A program made the translations under genes and the position numbers. A stretch of DNA of 64,000 nucleotides, taken from positions 62,001 to 126,000 of the forward strand of contig NZ_PDKS01000002.1 in NCBI RefSeq assembly GCF_002933335.1. The letters run 5' to 3'. The notes beneath the pieces were generated by a model. That model did no database searches. It was not told where the DNA came from and saw only the letters and a list, made by a program, of their open reading frames with translations. Positions within the stretch are counted from its first letter, which is position 1. Each line of letters opens with the position of its first letter. This DNA comes from Candidatus Pantoea edessiphila. GTDB lineage: Bacteria; Pseudomonadota; Gammaproteobacteria; Enterobacterales; Enterobacteriaceae. This document shows positions 31,686-43,165 of this stretch, piece by piece.

Positions 31686-32455
31686 TTGACAACTACAATC
31701 TTAACGACGATAACCTGTAGTTTATATAGAATATGTTTAATACTATAACTTATTTTTCATAATATATGAAAATTTATCATTCGTCACTAACTATATATTA
31801 AGAAAAATAAAGCATATGTAAATTCAAATAATGTATATGTTTATTGAATTGTAATAAATTCACAATATTAAACAATTTATTGATGAAAAAACAATATTGC
31901 TATATTTTAAATCAGTTAATAGTTTTTTTTCAATGCGATATAAAAATTATCAATATTAAAAACAAAAATATTACTTTTGATCATTTAAAAGCTTGCAATT
32001 TATAACTAGTTGCATTATATCTAAGAGTAACAAAAACAATGATAAAATATAAATTATCGTTATTGCCTGAAAAATAAATTTTATATGATTTCTGGTTTAG
32101 ATAAAAATGTTGGTATTGTAAATATAATTATTTTAAAAAAAGATAATCATTATGATATTTTTAATTTATTAATATTTGGCTATATATAAAAATATTTTTA
32201 TATTTTTATCAAAAAGTGTTTATTGTTTTTTTATTTATCTCACATTAGAGTAAAGTCAAATAAGCCTATTAAAAATAATATTCTAATTAATATTCCAAAA
32301 TGAATACCAAAATAACATACGTACGAATAATTATCTATTGAAAATTTGAGTAAGTTTTGAAAAACTATTATCTCAATTATTAATTAAATGAAATGTATCA
32401 ATTATGGTGATATTTTGGGTTGTTGTTAAGATTTTTTTTAAATTTAGGAGTTGGT
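31686..32455. other. Long A/T-rich gap upstream of pepA
   Basis: 770 bp without a supportable gene. In E. coli lptF and lptG are divergent from pepA in this interval. On the minus strand around 32250-32310 a short hydrophobic reading (ILFLIGL, then LTLL in another frame) loosely resembles the LptF LFLGLLMTLG segment, but it needs a frameshift and has stops. The pepA-proximal end holds a GGAG ribosome site. No hairpins of note. Confidence 0.4.
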
Positions 32456-33961
32456 ATGGATTTTAGTGTAAAAAGTGGAAGCCCAGAGAAACAGCGAAGC
32501 GCTTGTATAGTAGTTGGTGTTTTTGAACCACGTCGCTTATCAAGTATTGCTGAACAATTAGATAAAATCAGTGATGGATATATAAGTGCTCTATTGCGTC
32601 GAGGAGAACTTGAAGGGAAAGTAGGACAAGTGTTACTATTACACCATGTACCAAACATCCTATCAGAACGTATTTTGCTTATCGGATGTGGTAAAGAGCG
32701 AGAACTTAACGAACGTCAATATAAATATATCATTCAAAAAATTATTAATACTTTAAACAATACTGGATCTATGGAATCAGTTTGTTTTATCACTGAACTG
32801 CATGTTAAAGGACGTAATACTTATTGGAAGGTAAGACAAGCTACTGAATCTTCCATGGAAGCACTATATAATTTTGATCAACTAAAAACAAGTAAAACAG
32901 AAATAAGAAGACCTTTACGTAAATTAGTATTTAATGTATCTACTAGACGTGAATTAAATATTGGAGAACAAGCAATTCAGCATGGTATTGCAATTGCTAA
33001 CGGTATAAAAATTGCAAAAGACCTTGGTAATATGCCTCCTAATATTTGTAATTCCGAGTATCTATCATTGCAATCACGTAAGTTAGATGAAAAATTTGAT
33101 AATATAAGTACTACTATAGTAGAAGAAAATCAAATGAAAAAATTGGGCATGAATGCATATTTAGCGGTTAGTAAGGGTTCTAAAAACAAACCATTAATAT
33201 CAGTTATAAATTATAAAACAAATGATTTAAAATCCAAACCCATTGTTTTAATTGGTAAAGGAGTCACATTTGATTCTGGTGGTATTTCTATAAAACCCTC
33301 TAGTAATTTAGATGAAATGAAATATGATATGTGTGGTGCTGCGGCAGTATTTGGTATTATGAATGTAGTAGCTACACTAAATCTACCAATTAATATTATT
33401 GGTATTATGGCAAATTGCGAAAATATGCCTGATGGTAATTCTATTCGACCAGGGGATGTAATTACAACAATGTCAGGACAAACAGTTGAAGTGTTAAATA
33501 CAGATGCTGAAGGTCGTTTAATATTATGTGATATACTTACTTACGTTGAAAGATTTGACCCAGAAGTTGTTATTGATATTGCAACTCTAACAGGAGCATG
33601 CGTAATTGCCCTAGGTAATCATATAAGTGGTTTAATATCCAATCATAATTCATTGGCTAATGATCTTATCAATGCCTCTGATCAATCAGGAGATCGAGCA
33701 TGGCGGTTACCTATGACTGATGAATACCATGATCAATTGGAATCAAATTTTGCAGATGTTGCAAATATTGGTGGACGTTCTGCTGGAGTCATAACTGCAG
33801 CTTGTTTTCTTTCTAGATTTGCACGAAAATATAATTGGGCACATTTGGACATTGCAGGTACTGCTTGGCAATCTGGAAAAATTAAAGGATCAACTGGTAG
33901 ACCAGTAGCTTTGATATCTCAGTACCTGATAAATCGTACAGGTTTAAATGAGTATGATTAA
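32456..33961 (+). CDS. pepA: Leucyl aminopeptidase PepA (aminopeptidase A/I)
   Basis: Hexameric M17 zinc/manganese aminopeptidase. In E. coli it is also the DNA-binding accessory factor for carAB repression and for Xer recombination. 501 residues from ATG 32456 ([14 protein letters not shown]), with GGAG 10 bases upstream; an upstream in-frame TTG at 32420 is unsupported. Metal and catalytic motifs: [25 protein letters not shown], and the signature NTDAEGRL. It is followed by holC and valS as in E. coli. It shares the window with carAB, so the PepA-carA regulatory link could persist, but I see no operator. Confidence 0.97.
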   Translation: MDFSVKSGSPEKQRSACIVVGVFEPRRLSSIAEQLDKISDGYISALLRRGELEGKVGQVLLLHHVPNILSERILLIGCGKERELNERQYKYIIQKIINTLNNTGSMESVCFITELHVKGRNTYWKVRQATESSMEALYNFDQLKTSKTEIRRPLRKLVFNVSTRRELNIGEQAIQHGIAIANGIKIAKDLGNMPPNICNSEYLSLQSRKLDEKFDNISTTIVEENQMKKLGMNAYLAVSKGSKNKPLISVINYKTNDLKSKPIVLIGKGVTFDSGGISIKPSSNLDEMKYDMCGAAAVFGIMNVVATLNLPINIIGIMANCENMPDGNSIRPGDVITTMSGQTVEVLNTDAEGRLILCDILTYVERFDPEVVIDIATLTGACVIALGNHISGLISNHNSLANDLINASDQSGDRAWRLPMTDEYHDQLESNFADVANIGGRSAGVITAACFLSRFARKYNWAHLDIAGTAWQSGKIKGSTGRPVALISQYLINRTGLNEYD

Positions 33962-33982
33962 TATTTATCTAGTATTTATATT

Positions 33983-34429
33983 ATGAAACAAGTAACTTTT
34001 TATGTTATGAAATCTTATTATTTGTCGAATAGCAATTTAAATACCAATACATTGTTGAGTCATCTATCCAGAAAGTATTGGTATCAAAGAAAAAAAGTTT
34101 TAGTTTATTGCGAAAATAAGATACAAGCTATCTATATTGATGATATTTTATGGGAGCAACCTTTAGATGCTTTTATACCACATAATATTATTGGTGAAGG
34201 TCCTAATAGCGGAGCACCGATAGAAATAGCGTGGTCTCAAAATGAAATTAATTTAACTTCTTATGATATCTTAATTAACTTATTTTTTAAGTTTTCAAAT
34301 ATCTTTCTGAATTTTAAAGAAATAATAGATTTCGCACCATACGAAGAAGATTATCTTAAAGAATTAGCTCGTGTTCGTTATAAAGAGTATCGTAAATTTG
34401 GTTTTAAATTAAACATAATATTATTATAG
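33983..34429 (+). CDS. holC: DNA polymerase III chi subunit
   Basis: Chi subunit, partner of psi (HolD), which contacts SSB C-termini. The 148-residue product (147 in E. coli) has the expected KQVTFYVM start, the AFIPHNIIGEGPNSGAPIEI core and the FAPYEEDYLKELARVRYKEY segment near the C-terminus. It sits 21 bp after pepA and 22 bp before valS, giving a pepA-holC-valS operon. Retention of both chi and psi is notable for so reduced a genome. Confidence 0.95.
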   Translation: MKQVTFYVMKSYYLSNSNLNTNTLLSHLSRKYWYQRKKVLVYCENKIQAIYIDDILWEQPLDAFIPHNIIGEGPNSGAPIEIAWSQNEINLTSYDILINLFFKFSNIFLNFKEIIDFAPYEEDYLKELARVRYKEYRKFGFKLNIILL

Positions 34430-34451
34430 TTATTGAAAGATATTAGAGACA

Positions 34452-37130
34452 ATGGAAAAAAAATTCAATCCACAAAGCTTTGAAAAAAGTATTTATGAAC
34501 ATTGGGAAAAACAAGGTTACTTTAAGCCATCTGGTGATGTTGATAAAGAGAGTTTTTGCATAATGTTGCCCCCTCCTAATATTACTGGTAGTTTACATAT
34601 GGGACATGCTTTTCAACAAACTATAATGGATATTATGGTTCGTTATAATAGAATGCTAGGTAAAAACACATTATGGCAAACTGGTACTGATCATGCTGGC
34701 ATTGCTACTCAAATAATAGTTGAAAATAAAACTAAATTAGAAGAAGGCAAAGTACGTCTGGATTATGAACGTAGTGAGTTTATTCAAAAAATTTGGCATT
34801 GGAAAAAACAATCAGGTAATACTATTAATTACCAAATGCGTCGTTTAGGAAACTCTATTGATTGGGAAAGTGAAAGATTCACTATGGATGAAAAATTTTC
34901 CGAAGCAGTAAAAGAAGTATTTATTCATCTGTACAATGAAAAATTAATTTATAGAGGAAAACGTTTAGTTAATTGGGATCCTAAATTATGTACTGCTATT
35001 TCTGATTTAGAAATAGAAAATAGAGATGTAGAAGGTAAACTTTGGTATATTAAATATCCATTTTTAGATAATGCGAAAACTATTGATAATAAAAATTATT
35101 TAACAATTGCTACTACGCGACCAGAAACATTTTTTGGTGATACTGCTGTTGCAGTGAATCCGAATGATTGTCGATATAAACATCTTATAGGGAAATCAAT
35201 TATATTACCGATAATAAAAAGAATAATACCTATTATTGGAGATACATTTGTTGATATGAATAAAGGCAGTGGTTGTGTAAAAATTACCCCTGCTCATGAT
35301 TTTACCGATTATGAAGTAGGACTTCGTCATAAATTACCCATGATTAATATTTTTACTTTTAGTGGTTGTATCTCAGAATATTTGCATATTTATGATACAA
35401 ATGGTATTCAAAGCGACATGTATAGTAATGAAATTCCAGAGCAGTTTAGAACACTTGATCGTTTTATTGCTAGGAAATTAATTATAGAAACTATGGATGC
35501 AATGGGTTTGCTAGAAAAAATTGAAACTAATAATTTTACTATTCCTTATGGTGATCGTAGTGGAGTAGTGATTGAACCAATGTTAACTGATCAATGGTAT
35601 ATAAAGACTAAACCTTTAGCAGATGTAGCTATTGAAGCAGTTAAAAAGGGACAGATAAAATTTGTTCCTAAACAATATGAAAATATGTATTTTTCTTGGA
35701 TGGCAAACATCCAAGATTGGTGTATTTCTCGACAACTATGGTGGGGACATCGTATACCTGCTTGGTACTCAAATGATGGTGATATTTACGTTGGATTCAG
35801 TGAAAACGAAGTAAGAAAGAATAATAATTTAGATTCTAATATTTTGTTGAGGCAAGATAATGATGTTTTAGATACTTGGTTTTCATCTAGTCTTTGGACT
35901 TTTGTGACTTTGGGATGGCCAAAAAACAACAATAAATTATTGCATACCTTCCATCCAACTAATATTGTAGTTAGTGGTTTTGATATTATTTTTTTTTGGA
36001 TTGCTCGTATGATCATGTTAACTATGCATTTTATTAAAGATAAAGACGGCAAACCGCAAGTTCCTTTTAATATAGTTTATATTACTGGACTAATTAGAGA
36101 TGAACAAGGTCAAAAAATGTCGAAATCTAAAGGCAATGTTCTTGATCCAATTGACATAATAGATGGTATTTCTTTGAATCAGTTACTAAAAAAACGTACA
36201 AGTGATATGTTGTTACCACAATTATCCAAAAAAATTTATGCAATTACTAAAAAACAATTTCCAAATGGAATTAAACCATCAGGTGCTGATGCAATAAGAT
36301 TTACATTAGCTGCTTTAAGCTCTAAAGGTCGCGATATTCATTGGGATATGAAACGTTTAGAAGGTTATAGTAATTTTTGTAATAAATTATGGAATGCTAG
36401 TCGTTTTGTTTTGATTAATTTAGAACATTATCAATGTAATCATAAAGATAAATCAATCAAATTATCTGTTGCAGATCGATGGATTCTAACTGAATTTAAT
36501 AATCTAGTAAAAGTTTATAGAGAAGCGCTAGATACATATCGCTTTGATATAGCAGCTAATCTATTATATGATTTTACCTGGAGTGAATTTTGTGATTGGT
36601 ACATAGAAATAACTAAAATAGTGTTTAAAAATAAAAATCAAAATGAAATATATAACTCTCAAAACACTTTATTAAGTGTATTGGAATCACTATTGCGATT
36701 AGCACATCCAATAATCCCTTTCATAACTGAAGCTGTTTGGCAAAAAATAAAAAAAATTACAAGTAGACAAGAAGATACAATAATGTATCGACCATTTCCC
36801 AGATATGATAGAGAACAAGAAGACAATGAATCGAAAAAATATTTTGATTGGATAAAACAATTTATTATTGAAATACGTAATATTCGTAGAGACATGAAGA
36901 TACAATTTAAAAAACCAATAGAATTATTTTTATTTAACTGTTCTACATCAGTAGTAAAAATTGTAGAATCTAATTTTCCTATTTTAATAGAATTAGCAAA
37001 TTTAAAAAATTTAACTATTTTATCCAAAAAAGATAAAAATTTAATGTCATTAAACAAAAATATTCAAGAAGCTGAAATAATAATACCCCTATTAGATAAT
37101 AATACTGAATTAAATCTTTTAAATAAATAA
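34452..37130 (+). CDS. valS: Valyl-tRNA synthetase lacking the C-terminal coiled coil
   Basis: Class I synthetase for tRNA-Val. 892 residues, about 60 fewer than E. coli (951). The HIGH-type motif is in [11 protein letters not shown] and KMSKS in [11 protein letters not shown]. The editing domain shows [19 protein letters not shown] and [15 protein letters not shown]. Anticodon-binding motifs are present (LADRWIL-like VADRWIL, FCDWYIE). The protein stops just after IIPLLDN, where E. coli continues into the two-helix tRNA-binding arm. No remnant of that arm is readable after the stop. Otherwise intact. Confidence 0.96.
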   Translation: MEKKFNPQSFEKSIYEHWEKQGYFKPSGDVDKESFCIMLPPPNITGSLHMGHAFQQTIMDIMVRYNRMLGKNTLWQTGTDHAGIATQIIVENKTKLEEGKVRLDYERSEFIQKIWHWKKQSGNTINYQMRRLGNSIDWESERFTMDEKFSEAVKEVFIHLYNEKLIYRGKRLVNWDPKLCTAISDLEIENRDVEGKLWYIKYPFLDNAKTIDNKNYLTIATTRPETFFGDTAVAVNPNDCRYKHLIGKSIILPIIKRIIPIIGDTFVDMNKGSGCVKITPAHDFTDYEVGLRHKLPMINIFTFSGCISEYLHIYDTNGIQSDMYSNEIPEQFRTLDRFIARKLIIETMDAMGLLEKIETNNFTIPYGDRSGVVIEPMLTDQWYIKTKPLADVAIEAVKKGQIKFVPKQYENMYFSWMANIQDWCISRQLWWGHRIPAWYSNDGDIYVGFSENEVRKNNNLDSNILLRQDNDVLDTWFSSSLWTFVTLGWPKNNNKLLHTFHPTNIVVSGFDIIFFWIARMIMLTMHFIKDKDGKPQVPFNIVYITGLIRDEQGQKMSKSKGNVLDPIDIIDGISLNQLLKKRTSDMLLPQLSKKIYAITKKQFPNGIKPSGADAIRFTLAALSSKGRDIHWDMKRLEGYSNFCNKLWNASRFVLINLEHYQCNHKDKSIKLSVADRWILTEFNNLVKVYREALDTYRFDIAANLLYDFTWSEFCDWYIEITKIVFKNKNQNEIYNSQNTLLSVLESLLRLAHPIIPFITEAVWQKIKKITSRQEDTIMYRPFPRYDREQEDNESKKYFDWIKQFIIEIRNIRRDMKIQFKKPIELFLFNCSTSVVKIVESNFPILIELANLKNLTILSKKDKNLMSLNKNIQEAEIIIPLLDNNTELNLLNK

Positions 37131-37399
37131 CAACTAAGTTAGATCTGATGATCACATATCTACTTATATTATCAATATATAAGTTCTAACAAATGAACAA
37201 AAAAATAAAGATAAATAACAATTAATCAAAAATGCAAATTTAATAGATTATTGATTGATTGTACAATTAGGAAATAATATGGTTTTTAAACTAAATCATT
37301 TACTGATATATTGAATGAAACAAGTATTGTGTCATTAATAATACAAAATCAGCATACTTTTACTATTAATTTATTTCACTAAATATTATGGAGATTTGT

Positions 37400-38410
37400 A
37401 TGAATCAATTACACTTACGTCATTTCCTAAGACTATTAGATTTTTCTTCTGATGAAATAAAATATTTAATTAAAATGTCATCAATATTAAAACAAGAAAA
37501 AAAAGCCCTAAAGGAAATTCAATACCTAAAAGGTAAAAATATTGTATTAATCTTTGAAAAAGAATCCACTCGTACTAGATGTGCTTTTGAAGTAGCCGCA
37601 TATGATCAAGGCGCTAATATTACATATTTAAACAGTCATAACACTCAAATTGGTTATAAAGAATCTATAAAAGATACTGCACGAGTACTAGGTTGTATGT
37701 ATGATGGCATTCAATATCGAGGATTTAGTCAGAAGACAATAGAAACAATTGCTAAATATTCTGGAGTTCCAGTATGGAATGGTTTAACAAATGAGTTTCA
37801 CCCCACTCAAATAATTGCTGATTTATTAACAATGCAAGAACATTTATTAGATAAAAAACTAAATGAGATAAAATTGGTATACGTAGGTGATGCAAGAAAT
37901 AATATAGGAAACAGTATATTAGAAGCTGCTGCTTTACTTGGATTTAATTTAAGAATATTAACACATAAAAGCCTTTGGCCAAGAGGTCAATTTGTTGAAA
38001 ATTGTCTGCAAATTTCTCAAAAAAATGGAGGACAGATAATTTTTACAGATAATGTAAATGAAGGGGTAAATAATGCAGATTTTATTTATACTGATGTTTG
38101 GGTATCTATGGGAGAACCCCAAGAAATTTGGGATGAGCGTATTAGATTATTACGAGATTATCAAGTTAATAGCAGAATGCTAGAATTAACTGGAAATTCC
38201 ACAGTAAAATTCTTACATTGTTTACCATCATTACATGATGAAGACACTGACCTCGGTCTTAAATTGTCAAAAAAATATAATTTTCACGGTGGTATTGAAG
38301 TTAGCAAAGAAGTATTTGAATCAAATCATAGCATTGTTTTTGATCAAGCATCAAATAGACTGCATACTATTAAAGCTATTATGGTGGCAACTCTTGTTAA
38401 ACTGCAATAG
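37400..38410 (+). CDS. argI: Ornithine carbamoyltransferase
   Basis: Condenses ornithine with carbamoyl phosphate to citrulline. 336 residues from ATG 37400 (GGAG seven bases upstream; a preceding ATG at 37388 overlaps that site). Carbamoyl-phosphate motif [13 protein letters not shown], second-substrate motifs FHPTQ and HCLPSLHDE, and DVWVSMG are intact. It lies in the same relation to pyrBI as E. coli argI. E. coli K-12 argF is a paralogue; the symbol argI is by position. It depends on CarAB for carbamoyl phosphate. Confidence 0.96.
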   Translation: MNQLHLRHFLRLLDFSSDEIKYLIKMSSILKQEKKALKEIQYLKGKNIVLIFEKESTRTRCAFEVAAYDQGANITYLNSHNTQIGYKESIKDTARVLGCMYDGIQYRGFSQKTIETIAKYSGVPVWNGLTNEFHPTQIIADLLTMQEHLLDKKLNEIKLVYVGDARNNIGNSILEAAALLGFNLRILTHKSLWPRGQFVENCLQISQKNGGQIIFTDNVNEGVNNADFIYTDVWVSMGEPQEIWDERIRLLRDYQVNSRMLELTGNSTVKFLHCLPSLHDEDTDLGLKLSKKYNFHGGIEVSKEVFESNHSIVFDQASNRLHTIKAIMVATLVKLQ

Positions 38411-38563
38411 AAAATTTATTCTTTTAACGATAATGTTAATTGTTAAAATTAAACGAATTTAAAATAAATAGACACTAAATATTACTTTCTAATTAATAAT
38501 CAATGATTATTTTATATGTAATTAAATATTTATTGTGTGCATAATAAGGAATAAAAGAAATAT

Positions 38564-39499
38564 ATGTCGAATATATTATATCATAAACATATTATTTCAA
38601 TAAATGATCTTAGCTCAGAGGAGTTAATGCTTACACTACGTACTGCAAAAAAACTGAAGTCAAAACCACAACCGGAACTATTAAAAAACAAAGTAATAGC
38701 TAGCTGTTTTTTTGAGGCATCAACACGTACTCGTTTATCATTTGAAACAGCTATCCATAGATCAGGAGCTTCAGTAGTTGGTTTTACTGACGTAAATACT
38801 ACTTCATTAGGCAAAAAAGGAGAAACCTTGATTGATACTGTTTCGGTAATTAGTAAATATGTAGATGCTATTATAATAAGACATCCGCAGGAAGGTGCAA
38901 CTCGTCTAGCAGCAGAATATTCAAATGGTATACCGGTTTTAAACGCAGGCGATGGAACTAATCAACATCCAACACAAACTATACTTGATTTATATACTAT
39001 TTATGAAACACAAAACCGTTTGACATCTTTAAATATAGCTATTATAGGTGATCTAAAATATGGTCGTACAGTGCACTCACTCACACAAGCTTTAGCTAAA
39101 TTTAATGATAATCGATTCTTTTTTATGTGTCCTAATACTTTATCTATGCCAAAATATATAATTAATATGCTTGATAGATACAATATTCCATGGTCATATT
39201 ACAATGATTTTAAGCAAATAATGCCTTGTTTAGATATTCTTTATATGACTCGTATACAGAAAGAGCGCATTAAAACATCAGAATATTCTAATATAAAATC
39301 AAATTTGATTTTAGAAATTAGTGATTTGAAAAAAGCTCGTAATACTATGAAAATACTTCATCCCTTACCACGTGCCAACGAAATTAATACTAATTTAGAT
39401 AACACACCTTATGCTGAATATTTTCATCAAGCTCAAAACGGACTTTATACTCGCCAAGCTTTATTAGCATTGGTTTTAAATAATAAATTTATCATATAA
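38564..39499 (+). CDS. pyrB: Aspartate carbamoyltransferase catalytic chain
   Basis: First committed step of pyrimidine synthesis. 311 residues, as in E. coli. Signatures: [13 protein letters not shown] (carbamoyl phosphate), [12 protein letters not shown], and HPLPRANEI near the C-terminus. The ATG follows an AAGGA site. The 153 bp upstream do not show the pyrL-type leader and terminator known in E. coli, only a weak 7-bp A/T inverted repeat (38422-38428, 38442-38448). pyrI follows 22 bp later. Confidence 0.97.
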   Translation: MSNILYHKHIISINDLSSEELMLTLRTAKKLKSKPQPELLKNKVIASCFFEASTRTRLSFETAIHRSGASVVGFTDVNTTSLGKKGETLIDTVSVISKYVDAIIIRHPQEGATRLAAEYSNGIPVLNAGDGTNQHPTQTILDLYTIYETQNRLTSLNIAIIGDLKYGRTVHSLTQALAKFNDNRFFFMCPNTLSMPKYIINMLDRYNIPWSYYNDFKQIMPCLDILYMTRIQKERIKTSEYSNIKSNLILEISDLKKARNTMKILHPLPRANEINTNLDNTPYAEYFHQAQNGLYTRQALLALVLNNKFII

Positions 39500-39521
39500 T
39501 GTACATTATAGGATGAAAATT

Positions 39522-39986
39522 ATGAAACAAATCAATAAATTTCAAGTAAAATCAATAAAAAAAGGTACTATTATAGATCATATACCAATAAAAATGGGCA
39601 TTAAATTACTATCATTATTTGAACTAAATAATAGTAGTCAAAACATTATTATAGGTTTAAATTTGCCATCAGTTTTAATTGGTTATAAAGATTTAATTAA
39701 AATTAATAATACTTTTATTAATCAAGATCAGGTAAATCAATTAGCAGTATATACACCAGATGCCACAGTAAACTATATTGAAGAATATAAAGTAATATCA
39801 AAAATAACACCTTCATTACCAGATTTTGTTAAAAATATTATCATATGTCCTAATGACAACTGTATTAGCCGTAGTGAATTAAAATTTTCTAAATTTAGAA
39901 TAATATCTAAAAATAAACTATCTAAGTACTTGAAATGTATATATTGTGAAAGAGAATTTGCACGTCATTTAATGTCAATAAAATAA
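39522..39986 (+). CDS. pyrI: Aspartate carbamoyltransferase regulatory chain
   Basis: Binds ATP/CTP to regulate PyrB. 154 residues from ATG 39522; the ATG at 39513 overlaps the AGGA ribosome site and is less likely. Motifs: KGTIIDHIPIKMGIKLL, IGLNLPS, and the C-terminal zinc site with four cysteines in CPNDNC and CIYCEREF. Retention of the regulatory subunit suggests that allosteric control of pyrimidine flux is still selected. Confidence 0.96.
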   Translation: MKQINKFQVKSIKKGTIIDHIPIKMGIKLLSLFELNNSSQNIIIGLNLPSVLIGYKDLIKINNTFINQDQVNQLAVYTPDATVNYIEEYKVISKITPSLPDFVKNIIICPNDNCISRSELKFSKFRIISKNKLSKYLKCIYCEREFARHLMSIK

Positions 39987-40016
39987 TAATTAAATATAAT
40001 TTATAAAAGGATTACA

Positions 40017-40403
40017 ATGTTTTATGAAATAAATACAAAACAGGCTCCTGTTCCTATTGGTCCTTATGTTCAAGGTGTAGATCTAGGGAAAATAGTTATT
40101 GTTTCCGGCCAAATACCAATAAATCCAATTACCGGTATAATTGATAAAGAAATATATAAACAAACTCTTCAAACATTAGATAATGTAAAATCTATTATTG
40201 AAGCAGCAGAATTGCATGTAAAAAATATTTTTAAGACCACAGTTTTTTTAAAAAATATTAATGATATCGAATTAGTAAATTCAGCATATGAATTGTTTTT
40301 TATAGAAAATAAAGCTAATTTTCCTGCAAGATCTTGTATTGAAGTGTCTAAGCTTCCAAAAGACGTAAACATTGAGATTGAAGCCATGGCTATTCGCTAT
40401 TAA
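40017..40403 (+). CDS. ridA: 2-iminobutanoate/2-iminopropanoate deaminase RidA (YjgF)
   Basis: Hydrolyses reactive enamine/imine intermediates made by PLP enzymes. 128 residues. Signatures: QAPVPIGPYVQGVDLG, VSGQIPINP, and FPARSCIEVSKLPKDVNIEIEA with the substrate-binding Arg. An AGG ribosome site precedes the ATG. It follows pyrI as in E. coli and is the last gene before a synteny break. Confidence 0.97.
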   Translation: MFYEINTKQAPVPIGPYVQGVDLGKIVIVSGQIPINPITGIIDKEIYKQTLQTLDNVKSIIEAAELHVKNIFKTTVFLKNINDIELVNSAYELFFIENKANFPARSCIEVSKLPKDVNIEIEAMAIRY

Positions 40404-40459
40404 TTTTAATGGAGAAAAATTACTTGTTTATATAATGGATAGAACATTGCACTGTTATA

Positions 40460-40915
40460 TCAAAACGTATTCCTATGCCATATAATTTTATTTCCAAATT
40501 TAGAAGTATTGTCAGTCATTTTTATTTCTTCTAATTTAATTGACCAGATAGGCGCAGAAATGAATTGTGACATCGGAAAACGTTTATGATAAGCAATAAA
40601 TGCTTTCTTTTTATTTATTCCTTCCAACATTGAAATACATCCTTTATATTGTATTCCTTGAATTAAGGATATATTTTTTTTATTATTATCAATTGTTCCA
40701 GCAATATTAGGATTTTTTATGAGATATAATCCGTGTCTAGTATTTAGATCGGTCATTAACCATAAAGACATAGTAGTAGCATCAAATACATAAAAACAGT
40801 TAGCGCACCACAAATTATCATCGTCCACACAACATAATGATAGTAAGTATCTTTTTTCTAAAAAATCTAAAATACAAGAAAATTCAAGCAATTTATTATC
40901 CTCAACACAAAACAT
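40460..40915 (-). CDS. yhbP: UPF0306 family protein YhbP
   Basis: Uncharacterised protein with a predicted FMN-binding split-barrel (pyridoxamine phosphate oxidase-like) fold. 151 residues, similar in length to E. coli YhbP. Matching segments: NLWCANCFYVFDATTMSLW, TDLNTRHG, AGTIDNN, LIQGIQYKG, YHKRFPMSQFISAPIWSIKLEEIKMTDN and FGNKIIWHR. It lies downstream of deaD on the same strand; the intervening E. coli genes (mtr and yhb genes) are gone. The function is unknown; survival in a reduced genome argues that it matters. Confidence 0.85.
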   Translation of the reverse strand: MFCVEDNKLLEFSCILDFLEKRYLLSLCCVDDDNLWCANCFYVFDATTMSLWLMTDLNTRHGLYLIKNPNIAGTIDNNKKNISLIQGIQYKGCISMLEGINKKKAFIAYHKRFPMSQFISAPIWSIKLEEIKMTDNTSKFGNKIIWHRNTF

Positions 40916-40997
40916 AAAAATGTAATGTTAAATCATTAGTTAAATATTATTTATAATAATAGCTAAAATATATTATTGAGATGGTAAAAATATGAGT

Positions 40998-41031
40998 AAA
41001 AAGGAACTAAAATATCATGAAGTTCCTTTTT
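40998..41031 (-). terminator. Intrinsic terminator of deaD
   Basis: An 11-bp perfect stem (AAAAAGGAACT at 40998-41008 pairing with 41021-41031) with a 12-base loop, about 40 bp after the deaD stop. On the minus strand the stem ends in a TTTTT run. The symmetric A/T ends could make it work in both directions. Confidence 0.7.
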
Positions 41032-41072
41032 GATTATAATTCAGTTGTTAACAATAATTATATTGTATCAAT

Positions 41073-42857
41073 TTATGATTTTATACCACGACGTTCAGAA
41101 CTAAAATTTCTATTATGTCTATTGGATTGGCGATTTAAATTTCCTTTATTTAATTGTACCTCACCTATTAATTGCATATTAATAGGCTTGTTTAAAATAC
41201 GAGTTCTATTAAAACACTGCATTACATTACATGTAATGCTTTTTGATAGTTCTATAATAGAGTGATTATTAAATAATTTAATATTACCTATACAACGGCT
41301 ACTTATAGAACCTTCATTTGCAATAGCACCCACAATATGACGTACTTCTACTCCATCATCACGTCCTACTTCAATGCGATACAACCGCATTTCATCCATC
41401 TTAATACTCATTTGGGAATTTTGTTGATAGTTATTATGATTTTTTTCCAGTTTATTACGTGTATGACGTAATTCACCACGTGTATAACGATTGTCTGTAC
41501 GATTACACAATTTGTTTCTATGAAAATTAGTTGGTGTATCTTTAGGTAATACTAATGGACGTTCTCCCTGTGCTATCTTTAATAATACTGCTGCTAAAGT
41601 TTCCATATCTAAATTTTCTTCTGGATGCATTTTAGATAGCAATCTACGATATTGATCTAGATCATTGTTGTTTTGAAGTTGTTTTTTTACTTTCTCATTA
41701 AACTTTGCTAAGCGACGTTGACCTAATACTTCAGAATCAGGTAATTTGACTTCTGTTATTGTTTTATTAATAGTTCTTTCAATATTACGTAATAGACGGC
41801 GTTCTCGATTTTCAACAAATAAAAGAGCTCTGCCTGACCGACCTGCTCTTCCGGTTCTTCCAATACGATGCACATAAGATTCTGCATCTAATGGAATATC
41901 ATAGTTTATTACTAAACTAACACGCTCTACGTCTAAACCACGTGCTGCAACATCAGTTGCTATTAAAACATCAATTCTATAATCTTTAAGACGCTCTAAA
42001 GTTTGTTCTCTAACTGATTGATTAATATCGCTATTTAATGCAGCACTATTGTATCCATGTTTTTCTAATGCACTTGCCAATTCTACAGTAGTATTTTTAG
42101 TACGCACAAAAATAATTGCAGCATCAAAATCTTCTGCTTCTAGAAAACGTATTAATCCATCAATCTTGCGACCATATGCGGGCCAGTAACTCTGACTAAT
42201 ATCCGGTTGATCTTTGATGCTTGATTTAATATAAACTTCTTTAGGGTTTTTCATAAAACGTTTAGTTATACGACGAATTTCATCCGGCATGGTTGCAGAA
42301 AATAGAGCAGTTTGACGATTTGCAGGAATACATTCTATAATATTTTCCACATCTTCGATAAAACCCATACGTAACATTTCATCTGCTTCATCTATAACTA
42401 ACCCTTTTAAGTTTGACAAATTTAACGTACCGCGTTTTAGGTGATCCAAGAGACGACCAGGAGTACCTACTACGACTTGAGGTCCTTGACGTAATGTACG
42501 TAGTTGTATATCATAACGTTGACCTCCATAAAGAGCAATTATATTTAAGCCATGCAAGTATTCAGAAAACTTAGAAATAGCTTCAGCAACTTGAATTGCT
42601 AATTCTCTGGTTATTGATAATACTAAAATTTGTGGAGTTTTTTCCTTAACATTAATATTATTTAATAAAGGTAATGCAAAGGCTGCAGTCTTACCGCTTC
42701 CTGTCTGTGCCATGCCTAACACATCCTTACCAGATAGCAAGTAAGGAATACAGCCAATTTGAATAGGTGAAGGATTTATATAGCCCATTTTTTTTAATGA
42801 TTTAAGTATTGCAGATTTTAAGCCAAAATCATTAAAAGTTATTTTATTGTCAGTCAT
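41073..42857 (-). CDS. deaD: Cold-shock DEAD-box RNA helicase DeaD (CsdA)
   Basis: ATP-dependent RNA helicase acting in 50S assembly and mRNA decay. 594 residues (629 in E. coli). Motifs in order: Q-motif region, Walker [12 protein letters not shown], motif Ia SITREL (usually PTREL, so Pro is replaced), [46 protein letters not shown] and [11 protein letters not shown]. The RNA-binding C-terminal domain is present ([28 protein letters not shown]). The Arg/Gly-rich tail is shorter. The position upstream of yhbP and downstream of pnp is as in E. coli; nlpI is lost. Confidence 0.96.
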   Translation of the reverse strand: MTDNKITFNDFGLKSAILKSLKKMGYINPSPIQIGCIPYLLSGKDVLGMAQTGSGKTAAFALPLLNNINVKEKTPQILVLSITRELAIQVAEAISKFSEYLHGLNIIALYGGQRYDIQLRTLRQGPQVVVGTPGRLLDHLKRGTLNLSNLKGLVIDEADEMLRMGFIEDVENIIECIPANRQTALFSATMPDEIRRITKRFMKNPKEVYIKSSIKDQPDISQSYWPAYGRKIDGLIRFLEAEDFDAAIIFVRTKNTTVELASALEKHGYNSAALNSDINQSVREQTLERLKDYRIDVLIATDVAARGLDVERVSLVINYDIPLDAESYVHRIGRTGRAGRSGRALLFVENRERRLLRNIERTINKTITEVKLPDSEVLGQRRLAKFNEKVKKQLQNNNDLDQYRRLLSKMHPEENLDMETLAAVLLKIAQGERPLVLPKDTPTNFHRNKLCNRTDNRYTRGELRHTRNKLEKNHNNYQQNSQMSIKMDEMRLYRIEVGRDDGVEVRHIVGAIANEGSISSRCIGNIKLFNNHSIIELSKSITCNVMQCFNRTRILNKPINMQLIGEVQLNKGNLNRQSNRHNRNFSSERRGIKS

Positions 42858-43165
42858 GCAATGTATGTTCCTCTGAATTTAGAAACTAGTTTATATAATT
42901 TATTTCAGTTGGTTTAAATAGAAAAGTATTAATAAAAAGAAAAGCACATCTTAATAAAATATGATGATTTTTTATGTACTAAATTTACATTATATTAACA
43001 AATATTTGTAATATGATTATAGTTAATTTAATTATATGCCTACAATATTTCTAATCAAATTAAATATTGTTATAGGATAACATGATGAATAGTATAAGAA
43101 TGCTTCCTCCTTTGTTTTTATAATAATATTCAATTGCAACAATTTATATTATGATATATATTTTT
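42858..43165. other. deaD-pnp intergenic region (nlpI lost)
   Basis: 308 bp of A/T-rich sequence. E. coli has the lipoprotein gene nlpI here; I found no readable remnant. The deaD-proximal end holds a GAGGAAC ribosome site. No hairpin terminator for pnp is evident. Confidence 0.45.

Noticed and set aside
32250-32310. Possible lptF remnant on the minus strand upstream of pepA
   Set aside because: Only a short hydrophobic stretch (ILFLIGL plus LTLL) resembles LptF, it requires a frameshift and includes stops, and spacing to the pepA start would be too short without a deletion. Suggestive from synteny but not supportable.
31400-32455. Genomic island or att site at the paired tRNA-Leu genes
   Set aside because: leuX is an integration hotspot in enterobacteria, but no integrase, direct repeat of the tRNA 3' end or foreign gene is present.
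38422-38448. pyrBI attenuator
   Set aside because: The only hairpin is a 7-bp A/T stem with a 13-base loop and no T-run or leader peptide; it is within chance for this composition.
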